Shown here: positions 8,599 to 17,757 of the stretch, piece by piece
How the letters are laid out: every line of letters starts with the position of its first letter
Numbering within the stretch: the first letter of the stretch is position 1
Assembly (NCBI GenBank): GCA_016871615.1
Contig: VHCX01000029.1
Span: forward strand, 1 to 38,647
Reading direction: 5' to 3'
Origin: Verrucomicrobiota bacterium
GTDB taxonomy: Bacteria; Verrucomicrobiota; Verrucomicrobiia; Limisphaerales; UBA9464
DNA: 38,647 nucleotides
Made by a program: the position numbers and the translations under genes
The notes under the pieces: generated by a model
Seen by the model: only the letters and a program-made list of their open reading frames with translations
Told to the model about the DNA's origin: nothing
Database searches by the model: none

Positions 8599-9681
8599 AT
8601 GAGCCCGTCCACCCGCCTTCCGATCCGCGCCATCCTTTCCTGCCTCGTCGCCACGCTGCTGGCCGCCGGCCATCCGGCCCACGCGGCTCGGCCCGACCCG
8701 GCGGCCGCCCGGCTCAAGCCGGCCAAGCCGGCCCCGAAATACGCGACCACAGGCCGCGTCGAGCGTCTCACCCCGGAATTCGACGCCCTGGTCGCGCCGG
8801 GCGCCGAACTGGAACTTCTGGCCGAGGGCTTCGACTGGTCCGAGGGTCCGGTTTGGATCGGGAAGAACCGGGAACTGCTCTTCTCCGACGTGCCGGTGAA
8901 CAAGGTCTACCGGTGGACCAAGCGGGACGGCCTGAGCGTCTTCCTGAACCCCAGCGGCTACACGGGCCGGGCGCTGAAGTTCCGCGAGCAGGGTTCGAAC
9001 GGCCTGGCCACCGACCGCGGCGGGCGCCTGATCCTCTGCCAGCACGGCAACCGCCAGATCGCCCGCCTGGAGGCCGACGGCTCCTTCACGCCGCTGGCCG
9101 AATATTTCCAAGGCCGGCGCTTCAACTCGCCGAACGACCTGTGCCTCGCCTCGAACGGCAATCTCTACTTCACCGATCCGCCCTACGGGCTGGAAGGCAT
9201 GGACAGGAGCCCGGTCAAGGAGTTGATGTTCAACGGCGTGTACCTCCGCCGCCGGTCCGGCGAGGTCGTGCTGCTCTCGCGCCAGCTCGCCTTCCCCAAC
9301 GGCATCGCCCTGTCGCCGGACGAGAAGACCCTGTACGTCAACCAGTCGGATCCGCGGGCGGCGACCATCACCGCCTTCCCGGTGTTGCCGGATGGGACGG
9401 TGGCCGAGGGAAGGCTCTTCTACGATGCGACCCCGAGGGTCGCCGGCAACAAGGGACTGCCCGACGGCCTGAAGGTCGACGAGCGGGGCAACCTGTGGAC
9501 CAGCGGACCGGGCGGCATCCTGGTCCTCTCGCCCGAGGGTCGACTCTTGGGCGTGCTCAACACCGGCGAGGCCACGGCCAACTGCGCGTGGGGCGATGAC
9601 GGCCGGACCCTCTACATCACGGCCGACAGCAAGCTCGTCCGGATCCGCACCCTCACGCGCGGTGCCAACTGGCCGCGCTGA
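8599..9681 (+). CDS. Secreted SMP-30/gluconolactonase-like beta-propeller
   Basis: A 360-residue protein with a signal peptide (hydrophobic core ILSCLVATLLAAG, cleavage near HAARP). The six-bladed propeller family motifs appear in order: EGFDWSEGPVWI, SNGLATDRGGRLILCQHGNR, FNSPNDLCLASNGNLYFTDP, LAFPNGIALSPDEKTLYVNQ and LPDGLKVDERGNLWTSGPGG. The Glu of SEGP, the Asn of NSPND and the Asp of LPDG match the metal ligands of SMP-30/gluconolactonases. Such enzymes hydrolyse sugar lactones, and a periplasmic location is likely. The exact substrate cannot be told. It stands alone between the GT2 and yqgE genes on the same strand. Confidence 0.9.
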   Translation: MSPSTRLPIRAILSCLVATLLAAGHPAHAARPDPAAARLKPAKPAPKYATTGRVERLTPEFDALVAPGAELELLAEGFDWSEGPVWIGKNRELLFSDVPVNKVYRWTKRDGLSVFLNPSGYTGRALKFREQGSNGLATDRGGRLILCQHGNRQIARLEADGSFTPLAEYFQGRRFNSPNDLCLASNGNLYFTDPPYGLEGMDRSPVKELMFNGVYLRRRSGEVVLLSRQLAFPNGIALSPDEKTLYVNQSDPRAATITAFPVLPDGTVAEGRLFYDATPRVAGNKGLPDGLKVDERGNLWTSGPGGILVLSPEGRLLGVLNTGEATANCAWGDDGRTLYITADSKLVRIRTLTRGANWPR

Positions 9682-9816
9682 CGACCCGGCGAATCCGGGG
9701 ACGACCCCGCTCCCGGCGGGGACGGGGTCGTCAGGTCCGCGGTGGCACCGGCATCCCGGTTCGACGTCCACGACCCACAGCGCCCTGTCCCCGGCTCCAC
9801 CCCTTCCCGACGGGTC

Positions 9817-10392
9817 ATGCCCAAGGCACCCCAACGAACCTTCCAAAGCCTGAGGGGCCACTTCCTGCTCGATGGCGGCACCCTGGGGGGCTCGTGCTTC
9901 CACCGGTCGGTGGTGCTGGTCTGCGAGCACACCCCGGAAGGAGCCCTCGGGCTGGTCCTGACCCGGCCGGGCTCGCTGCGGCTTGAGGAATCCCTGCCCG
10001 GGGAGGTCCCCCAGGGGTTCCACGGCACGCCGCTCTTCGACGGCGGCCCGGTCCAGCCCACGGCCCTGAGCTACCTGCACAGCACCCCGGCCCACCTGCT
10101 GGGCAACGTGCTGCCGGGCCTGAGCATCGGGCACCAAATCGTGGATCTTCACGAGCTGATGGCCTCCGGCCCGCCGAAGCTCCGGCTGAAGGTGTTCGCG
10201 GGCTACGCCGGCTGGTCTCCGGGCCAACTGGACGGGGAACTCCGGAGGGGAAGCTGGCTCACGGCCCCGGCCGAGGTGGCGGCGGTGTTCGACATCCCGC
10301 CGGAGGACCTGTGGAGACACCTGATCCGCCGCCGTGAATCCTGGCAGGAACGCCTGCTCGCCGACGCGCCCGAGGACCTCGCCTCCAATTGA
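9817..10392 (+). CDS. yqgE: YqgE/AlgH family protein (UPF0301)
   Basis: A 191-residue cytoplasmic protein with the family hallmarks: the N-terminal LRGHFLLDGGTLGGSCFHRS, then VVLVCEHTPEGALGLVLTRP, the central GTPLFDGGPV, and FAGYAGWSPGQLDGEL. The ATG giving MPKAPQRTF is preferred because it yields the standard family length; an upstream in-frame ATG at 9742 would add a non-conserved tail. The biochemical role of the family is not settled; it was linked to alginate regulation in Pseudomonas. The stop lies just before the next start, so it is probably cotranscribed with the nucleosidase gene. Confidence 0.93.
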   Translation: MPKAPQRTFQSLRGHFLLDGGTLGGSCFHRSVVLVCEHTPEGALGLVLTRPGSLRLEESLPGEVPQGFHGTPLFDGGPVQPTALSYLHSTPAHLLGNVLPGLSIGHQIVDLHELMASGPPKLRLKVFAGYAGWSPGQLDGELRRGSWLTAPAEVAAVFDIPPEDLWRHLIRRRESWQERLLADAPEDLASN

Positions 10393-10394
10393 GC

Positions 10395-11102
10395 ATGGAA
10401 CCCACCCTCATCGCCTTCGCCATGCCCGGGGAGGCGGCCGCCTTCCTGCAGCGGGCCCGACGCCTCGGCCTGCGCCTGCCGCCGGTCACGGCACCCCTGC
10501 CGGGCGCCTCCGCGCGTCGGTACCGGGAGGGGTCGCTCGAAGTGTGGGTCACCGGCGTCGGCATGACCAACGCCGGGCGCGTGGGGGCGGCGGCCCTCGA
10601 GGCGGCGCGCCCAGCCCGGCTGATCACCTCCGGCGTCGCCGGGGCCCTCGACCCCGAGGTGTCGGTCGGGCGGGTGTACCACGACCACGACGACGGGTTT
10701 CCGGGGGCCGATCGCCTCCGGGCGGCGGGATCCACGCCGGGCCGGATGGTCACCCGGGACCAGGTGGTGGTGACGCGGGCCGCGAAGGCCCGGTTGCTGG
10801 AAGAGACCGGCGCACACCTTGTGGACATGGAGTCGTCGGTGCTCCGCGAGCTGGCCCGGTCGGCGGGCGTGCCCTCGGCGACGGTGCGCTCGGTGTCCGA
10901 CACCGCCCACCAGGACCTGCCCCTGGATTTCAACCGCACCTACAGCCCCGACAAGCGGCTGCTGCCGGGCCGCCTGGCCCTGGAGATCGCCCGCGCCCCA
11001 TGGACGATCCCGGCGTTGATCCGCTTCGGGCGGGATGCCCGGACGGCCTCGGAGCGCCTGGCGGCCGTGCTGTGCGCGGCCTTCACATCCCCAACTGCTT
11101 GA
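10395..11102 (+). CDS. Nucleoside phosphorylase/hydrolase superfamily protein (MTA/SAH nucleosidase-like)
   Basis: About 235 residues of the PNP/UDP phosphorylase fold. Seen motifs are TGVGMTNAGR, SGVAGALDPEVSVGRV, the base/ribose-binding VDMESSVLRELARSAGVP and the catalytic-aspartate region RSVSDTAHQDLP. ATG at 10395 lies two bases after the yqgE stop; a TTG at 10389 would overlap it. Possible roles are methylthioadenosine/S-adenosylhomocysteine cleavage or a hopanoid-type phosphorylase; the sequence does not decide. Its 3' end overlaps the convergent CPBP gene by 20 bases. Confidence 0.85.
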   Translation: MEPTLIAFAMPGEAAAFLQRARRLGLRLPPVTAPLPGASARRYREGSLEVWVTGVGMTNAGRVGAAALEAARPARLITSGVAGALDPEVSVGRVYHDHDDGFPGADRLRAAGSTPGRMVTRDQVVVTRAAKARLLEETGAHLVDMESSVLRELARSAGVPSATVRSVSDTAHQDLPLDFNRTYSPDKRLLPGRLALEIARAPWTIPALIRFGRDARTASERLAAVLCAAFTSPTA

Positions 11103-12207
11103 GGAGATCCGGGGCGAGGCGACGGATCGTCTCCTGGTTGCGCACGATGACGGCCAGGAGCACGAAGGTGCTGGCGTCGAAGAATCCGTGCGCCAGGACC
11201 GCCACCCAGATCGAGCGGTGGCCGATCATGACCATCGCAAGGATGAAGCCGACGACGCCGGTGAGCACCACCCCGCCGGCCCCCTGGGGCAGGTGGCCCA
11301 AGCCGAAGATCACGGCGGCCAGCAACGCGACGGACACCGTGGGTCCCCACCGCCGCGCCTGCCAGCGGAGCCACCCCTCGGCGGCATCGCGCGGCCTCGG
11401 GGTCCACCACCGGTCTGGCAGGAGGTCGCGCACCGCGGCCATGAAACCCGCCCGCCACAACTCCTCGCGCAGGCCGGCCGTGATGAAGCTGAGCAGCGTG
11501 ACGGCCAACAGCAGGTAGAGCGGATCGCCCAGCGCGTCGAACTGCAGCAGCGACTCCAGCCGGGGCCGGAACTCCTGGAGACGCTCCTCGACCGAGGGGC
11601 CCGCGGACCCGCCGGCGGCCGCCTTGGATCGCAGGGCCTCGGCGATCCAGACCGGCAGCAGGGCGCCATAGACCATGACCACCGCCCCGAGGCGCACCCC
11701 GATCGACCAGAGCGCCCCCCAGAGCCAGTCCCTCCAGCGCAGGGGGCGCCAGAACAACTCGGACCGCGTCGGTCGTCCCACCCAGGCGCCGAAGCCGAAG
11801 AACACGGCGAAGACGGCCACGCTCTCGCCACAGACCAGGACCAGGCCCGCGGCATCCGGCGGCAGCGCCGGCCCCCGGTCGGCACGTCCGGACTGCATGA
11901 GATACCCCAGGAGACCCACGAACAGCGGATAGAAGCCCACCAGCACCAGGAAGACCGCCGCGCGCCACCGCCGGCGCCGCGTCGGCAGCAACGGTGGCGG
12001 GGTGGGCAACGGCAGGACCGGCGGCACCAGGGGCGGCCGGACCGGAGGCGCCTCAGGCCAGTCCGGAAGGGACGGCGGCTCCGGCCACGCCGGCAGGGGC
12101 GGTGGCTCCACCGGTCGGGTTGCGACCGGCGGTGGACCGGCCGGCTGCGGCGGCGGCGGCGACGAAGGGGTCCACGAAGGCGGCGGCTCATTGTCCATGG
12201 GCGTCAT
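11083..12207 (-). CDS. CPBP-family intramembrane metalloprotease with proline-rich N-terminus
   Basis: A 374-residue membrane protein. The first 75 residues are extremely proline-rich and probably cytoplasmic. Several membrane segments follow. The family's three sites are present: LREELWRAGF (motif 1), VIFGLGHLPQG (FxxxH, motif 2) and LAHGFFDASTF (motif 3). Motif 1 is unusual: the Arg sits three residues after the second Glu (EExxR) instead of the usual EExxxR. CPBP proteins cleave prenylated or other membrane substrates, or serve in bacteriocin self-immunity; nothing nearby indicates the substrate. It sits 3' to 3' against the nucleosidase gene, and its start lies next to the end of the marR-like gene. 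Confidence 0.85.
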   Translation of the reverse strand: MTPMDNEPPPSWTPSSPPPPQPAGPPPVATRPVEPPPLPAWPEPPSLPDWPEAPPVRPPLVPPVLPLPTPPPLLPTRRRRWRAAVFLVLVGFYPLFVGLLGYLMQSGRADRGPALPPDAAGLVLVCGESVAVFAVFFGFGAWVGRPTRSELFWRPLRWRDWLWGALWSIGVRLGAVVMVYGALLPVWIAEALRSKAAAGGSAGPSVEERLQEFRPRLESLLQFDALGDPLYLLLAVTLLSFITAGLREELWRAGFMAAVRDLLPDRWWTPRPRDAAEGWLRWQARRWGPTVSVALLAAVIFGLGHLPQGAGGVVLTGVVGFILAMVMIGHRSIWVAVLAHGFFDASTFVLLAVIVRNQETIRRLAPDLLKQLGM

Positions 12208-12713
12208 CGGGGAGCCGTCTTGGCCGAGGCCTCGGCCGCGCGCCGGCAGGCCTGGGCCACGACCTCAAGCTGCTCGAGAAACCGCTCCCGATCGGATTCG
12301 GGCAGGTCGGCCAGCACGTCGCTCTGGAGGACCACCGCCAAGTCGCGGACCTCCCGGAACTTCTCAAGCCCCTCTGGAAGGAGGTTGATGCGGTAGGCCC
12401 GGCGGTCCCGCTCATGCGCCCGCCGCCCGATCCAGCCCGACTCCTCCATCCGCTCGAGCAGCGAGGCGACGGTGTTTGGGTCGCTCGACATGGCCTCGGT
12501 GAGGCCGCGCTGGGTCATCCCCTCGGAGTCGCCCTCGAGCAGCGTCCGCAGGGCCGTGAACTGGTCCGGGGTGACGCCGGTGTGGGCGATGCGCCGGCGG
12601 AAGGTCTGGTTGAGGCTGTACCAGGCCCGCCGCAGGAGGGGCGGCAGCCGGCGGCGGACCGGGGAATCCAGCGGAATCACCGGACCGGAGGGAGGAGAGG
12701 CGGATCGGGACAC
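12204..12713 (-). CDS. MarR-family transcriptional regulator
   Basis: About 169 residues with a winged helix-turn-helix. The recognition region reads MTQRGLTEAMSSDPNTVASL and the wing ERDRRAYRINLLPEG, which match MarR proteins. These act as dimeric, often ligand-responsive, repressors. The start is uncertain: the GTG at 12713 gives the full N-terminal helix, while a GTG at 12678-12680 would shorten it by 11 residues. It overlaps the start of the CPBP gene by 4 bases and may be cotranscribed with it. It is divergent from the DUF1501 gene, so it could control that promoter. Confidence 0.88.
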   Translation of the reverse strand: MSRSASPPSGPVIPLDSPVRRRLPPLLRRAWYSLNQTFRRRIAHTGVTPDQFTALRTLLEGDSEGMTQRGLTEAMSSDPNTVASLLERMEESGWIGRRAHERDRRAYRINLLPEGLEKFREVRDLAVVLQSDVLADLPESDRERFLEQLEVVAQACRRAAEASAKTAPR

Positions 12714-12857
12714 AACGTCCCGGGCGTTGTCGCGGACAGGGTCCGCTTTGGCAAGGCCCGTTCCCGGGCCGGCGCCCTCCGGCCGCGGTCGACCCGGGTT
12801 TTCCGGTGGCGGCCTCGAACAATCGTCGTAGCTTCCTCTTCGTAGAGCCGCCGCGCC
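12714..12857. promoter_or_regulatory. Divergent promoter region between marR-like and DUF1501 genes
   Basis: This 144-base non-coding stretch separates two oppositely transcribed genes and must hold both promoters. I see no convincing -35/-10 pair or clear palindromic MarR operator by eye. The functional label is positional only. Confidence 0.4.
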
Positions 12858-14312
<1,455 letters not shown>

Positions 14313-14484
14313 GGGCCTCCCGCAGCGTCCCTCCGTGCGGCAGGTTTCGGGCCGGTTTCCACCGAACTCCGGATTGCCCTTGCCAAACATCGGGGGCTGC
14401 CAAGTCTGTCGGGGAAACCGTCCCACGCCTCTTCCCCGGAGCGATGCGGACCGCTTCGACGTGGGGCCCGACGTCGCGATCGCC

Positions 14485-15794
14485 ATGAACCCATCCGCCA
14501 CCCATCCCCGGAGGCCCCGGTCGGCCCGGGCAGCCCTGTCCGTCGCCCTGATCCTGACGACGCTGTGGGCTCCCCCGACCCCCAGAGCCGCCGATGCCGA
14601 ATCCGGAGCCCGGCCGGCCCGGATCAGCGGCGTCGTGCCCGTGCTGCGCAAGAAGGCCCCGTCGGCGGTCAAGGACTACGGGCCTCCACCGGCCTTCAAG
14701 GTCGACAAGCCCGAGCCGCCGAAAAGCGCCGTCTGGGTGGGCTCCGGGGCCCCGCCGACCCAGCCGGCCAGGTCGCGGGTGGCCGCAGGCATCTCCCGGG
14801 GAGATGCGGAGGTGTCGGTGGAGGATGCGAAGTCACCGATCCTCGCCGTGCAACGTCCCTTCAAGGCGAGCGACGGCGCCCTGGTCGTGATCGCCACGCT
14901 CGGCCCCATGCGCGCGGCCGAGCGCGGCTGTTGCTCACCGGGGCCGGGGCGGCGGCGCTGGCGCTCGGGGTGGGCGTGGCCTCGGCGGCCCTGATGGGCC
15001 GGGGCCTCTCGCGGCCCGTGGCGGCCCTGTCGGCGGCGGCCGAGCGCATCGAGGGCGGCGACTTCGCCGTCCGGGTCGATGCGGGGGGCCGCGATGAATT
15101 GTCGCGGCTGGGGGCCCGTTTCAACTCCATGGCCGAGGGTCTGGCGCAGCGCGAGAGGTTCCGGCGCGTGCTCGACGCCGTGACCGACCCCGAGGTCGCC
15201 AGCGAACTGGTGGCCGGCCGGCTGGACCTGACCGGTTCCGAGCAGGAGGTGGGCGTGCTCTTCTGCGACATCCGGGGGTTCACCTCGCTCACCGAGGGCA
15301 AGGAACCCCGGGCGGTGATCGCCCTGCTCAACGAGCACATGACGCTGCTGACCGACGTGGCCTACGCCCACGGAGGCACCGTCGACAAGTTCGTGGGCGA
15401 CCTGATCATGGTGACCTTCGGCGCCCCGCGGACGGCCGCCGACGACGCCCTTCGCATGGCCCGTTGCGCCCTGGCCATGGTGGCGGCCCGGTCGCGGGCC
15501 AACGAGGGGGCCGCCGAGCCGATCCGCATCGGCGTGGGCTGCGCCTACGGCCGGGTCGTGGCGGGCTGCATGGGCAGCGCGCGGCGGCTCGACTACACGG
15601 TGCTGGGCGAACGGGTGAACCTGGCCGCGCGCCGGTGCTCCAAGGCCCCGGCCATGCGGGTGTGGGTCGACCTGGGGACCCGCGACGCCCTCGGGGGCCG
15701 GGCCCGCTTCTCCGGGCTTCCGCCCATCGAGGCCAAGGGATTCTCAAGACCTGTCGAAGCCTTCGAACTCGCAACCTTGGAGGAGACCGCATGA
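14485..15794 (+). pseudogene. Membrane-bound class III adenylate cyclase with HAMP domain, frameshifted
   Basis: The N-terminal part (14485 to about 14925) has a signal-anchor (ALSVALILTTLWAPP), a proline-rich stretch and a short extracytoplasmic segment ending DGALVVIATLGPM. The rest is in another frame: a membrane helix (LLLTGAGAAALALGVGVAS), a HAMP domain (GLSRPVAALSAAAERIEGG) and a complete cyclase domain. The cyclase has metal aspartates in FCDIRGFTSL and KFVGDLIM, the ATP-selecting Lys/Asp pair (DKFVGD; LDYTVLGER) and the transition-state Asn/Arg in RVNLAAR. One missing base between about 14900 and 14932 would join the parts. The sensor segment is short, so an earlier deletion or fusion is also possible. 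The stop overlaps the next gene as ATGA. Confidence 0.8.
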
Positions 15795-17051
15795 CCCAGC
15801 GCGCCCACCTCGCGACCACGGCCGCAACCGCCGGACTCTTGGCGCTGACCCAAAACGCCTCGGCCGACCGGCTCGACGACCTCGCCGACACCTTCCGCGA
15901 GGCGACCTTCTTACAGTCGGAGGGTGGCGACCTGACCTTCGACACCGACCTGTACCTCACCAGCGACACCCTCGTCACCAGCCGCCCGGCCCCCGGCATC
16001 TACCAGTCGGGAGGCGACGTGCTCGCCAGCCCGAGGGTCAGCGTGCTCGGGCAGTTGGACTACGGGGAGAAGCTCACACTCTTCGCCCTCGGCCGCGCCG
16101 ACCGGGGCTTCGACGCCACCGACGGGGTGGCCAAGGCCCGCCCCGACGAGTACTACCTGCGGCTGGACCCGTTCGAGGGACCCATGCGCTTCACCGTGGG
16201 GAAGTTCGGCACGGCCTACGGGCAATGGGCGCGACGCTACCTCGAATGGGACAACCCCATGATCACCGCGCCGCTGGCCTACGAGTGGGTCACCACCGCC
16301 GGCGACGGCCTGACGGCTCCCACCGTCGCGCCGCCCGTGCCGGGATTCCTGGCCCGCAAAGGACGCCTGGCCGACCGCACCCGGTGGGCCCCCGTGGTCT
16401 GGGGCCCCTCCTACTGCAGCGGGTTCCGCCTCGATGGCACCGTCTCGCGCTTCGACTACGCCTTCGAGATCAAGAACAACGCGCTGAGTTCGCGCCCCTC
16501 CGAATGGGACCTGTGGGACCGCGGGCTCAACGCCGCATCGCTGACCTACCAGGGCCGGTTCGGATTCCGGCCGGTCACCGACTGGAACCTCGGGCTCAGC
16601 GCTTCCAGCGGCTCGTACCTCACGGCCGAATCGCCGGGCATTCCGGCGGGCACCCGGTGGCACGATCCCACCCAGGACGCCGTGGGGGTCGACCTGTCGT
16701 GGGCGCACGGCCCGCTGGAGGTGTGGTCCGAATTGCATTGGAACCGCTTCGAGATCCCCGGCCCGGTGGGTTCGGTGGGGTTGGTCTCGTTTCATCGAGT
16801 CGAAGTGGAAGTTCGCGCCCGGATGGTGGCTGTCCGGCCGCTGGAATCAGCAGCTGCCCGAGCGGATCACCAACCCGGCAACGGGTCGCCCGACGACCTG
16901 GGAAAACGAGGTCTGGCGCATCGAGGCCTGCGTCGGCTGGCAGGTCAACCGCACGGCGAGCCTGAAGGCGGGCTACAGCTTCGCCGACCAGGACGGACCG
17001 ATCTCGCAGGGCCGGGACCTCGCGGCGTTCCAGGTGATCCTGGGCTTCTGA
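15791..17051 (+). pseudogene. Outer-membrane porin-like protein, frameshifted near its 3' end
   Basis: The ATG overlaps the cyclase stop. A signal peptide (ATTAATAGLLALTQNASA) precedes a sequence rich in alternating polar/hydrophobic strands, Trp/Tyr-Gly pairs and blocks such as RFTVGKFGTAYGQWARRYLE and FDYAFEIKNNALSS, as in outer-membrane beta-barrels. The frame breaks at 16776-16793. In the +1 frame it continues with FIESKWKFAPGWWLSGRWNQ, then SLKAGYSFADQDGPISQGRD, and ends FQVILGF, an aromatic C-terminal residue typical of barrels. One extra base in the run near 16790 explains the break. Repaired length is about 419 residues. Substrate unknown; coupling to the cyclase suggests a joint sensing or uptake role. 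Confidence 0.75.
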
Positions 17052-17076
17052 GGGCCGGGACCGCCCCCGCCCGGCG

Positions 17077-17688
17077 TCACCCGGGACGAGCCCATCCATC
17101 CTCGGAGACGGGCCCCGCCGTCGGCGGTAGGATCTCGAGGATATCGGCCAGGGGATGGCCATCCGGGGCGGACAGGGTGTTGCGCCGGCCGTAGAGGGGC
17201 ACCGGGACCCGCAGGCCGAGGGCCGCCCGGATGCGCTCGTCGCCTTCGGTCCGGAAGAAGGCCGAGGGGCGGCTGCGATAGGCGATGCCCCAGGCGTTGA
17301 GGATGCCCCCCAGGGGGCGTTCGCCGGCGAGGATGAGCCCCCGCCACGGCTCGGGGAAGCGCTCCAGATGGACCCGGGTGGCCCCGAACTCCACGGGCCG
17401 CCCGGATCGCTCCAGCTCCAGGACCACCCGGCGCCGGTAGACGCCTTCCTTGAGGGAGCTGGCGGCGGTGCGCAGGCGGATCGAGTCGCCATGATGCGCC
17501 TCGAGCGTCCGCGTCATGTCACGGTCATGCACCAGCAGGCCCCGGTAGGGCTCCGGGATGTCCGCGCCGTCGAGGATCTCGAGCCGGGGCAGCGAGAACC
17601 CCTCCCCACCGTAGATCTCCCGGAGCGGTTGCAGCAGCTCCGATTCCCCGGGGACGGGGCCGGTCGGGGAATTCTCAGGAGGGGTCAT
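17077..17688 (-). CDS. Chorismate lyase-like (DUF98/UTRA-fold) protein
   Basis: A 203-residue cytoplasmic protein. The segment GLLVHDRDMTRTLEAHHGD, followed by YRRRVVLELE, PVEFGATRVHLERFPEPW and LILAGERPLGGILNAWGI, follows the order seen in chorismate pyruvate-lyase-like DUF98 proteins. In these an Arg in the YRRR block and a later Glu bind the substrate. The family makes 4-hydroxybenzoate from chorismate or a related product. No quinone pathway genes lie nearby, and the enzymatic call is from motif memory only. It runs towards the porin-like gene and shares its strand with the M16 peptidase. Confidence 0.6.
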   Translation of the reverse strand: MTPPENSPTGPVPGESELLQPLREIYGGEGFSLPRLEILDGADIPEPYRGLLVHDRDMTRTLEAHHGDSIRLRTAASSLKEGVYRRRVVLELERSGRPVEFGATRVHLERFPEPWRGLILAGERPLGGILNAWGIAYRSRPSAFFRTEGDERIRAALGLRVPVPLYGRRNTLSAPDGHPLADILEILPPTAGPVSEDGWARPG

Positions 17689-17757
17689 CGGCAGGACGTT
17701 GCGGACAGGTGGGGGACGCTTCGGGCGACGGGGAGCTTCAACCCGGCGCGAAAGGTC

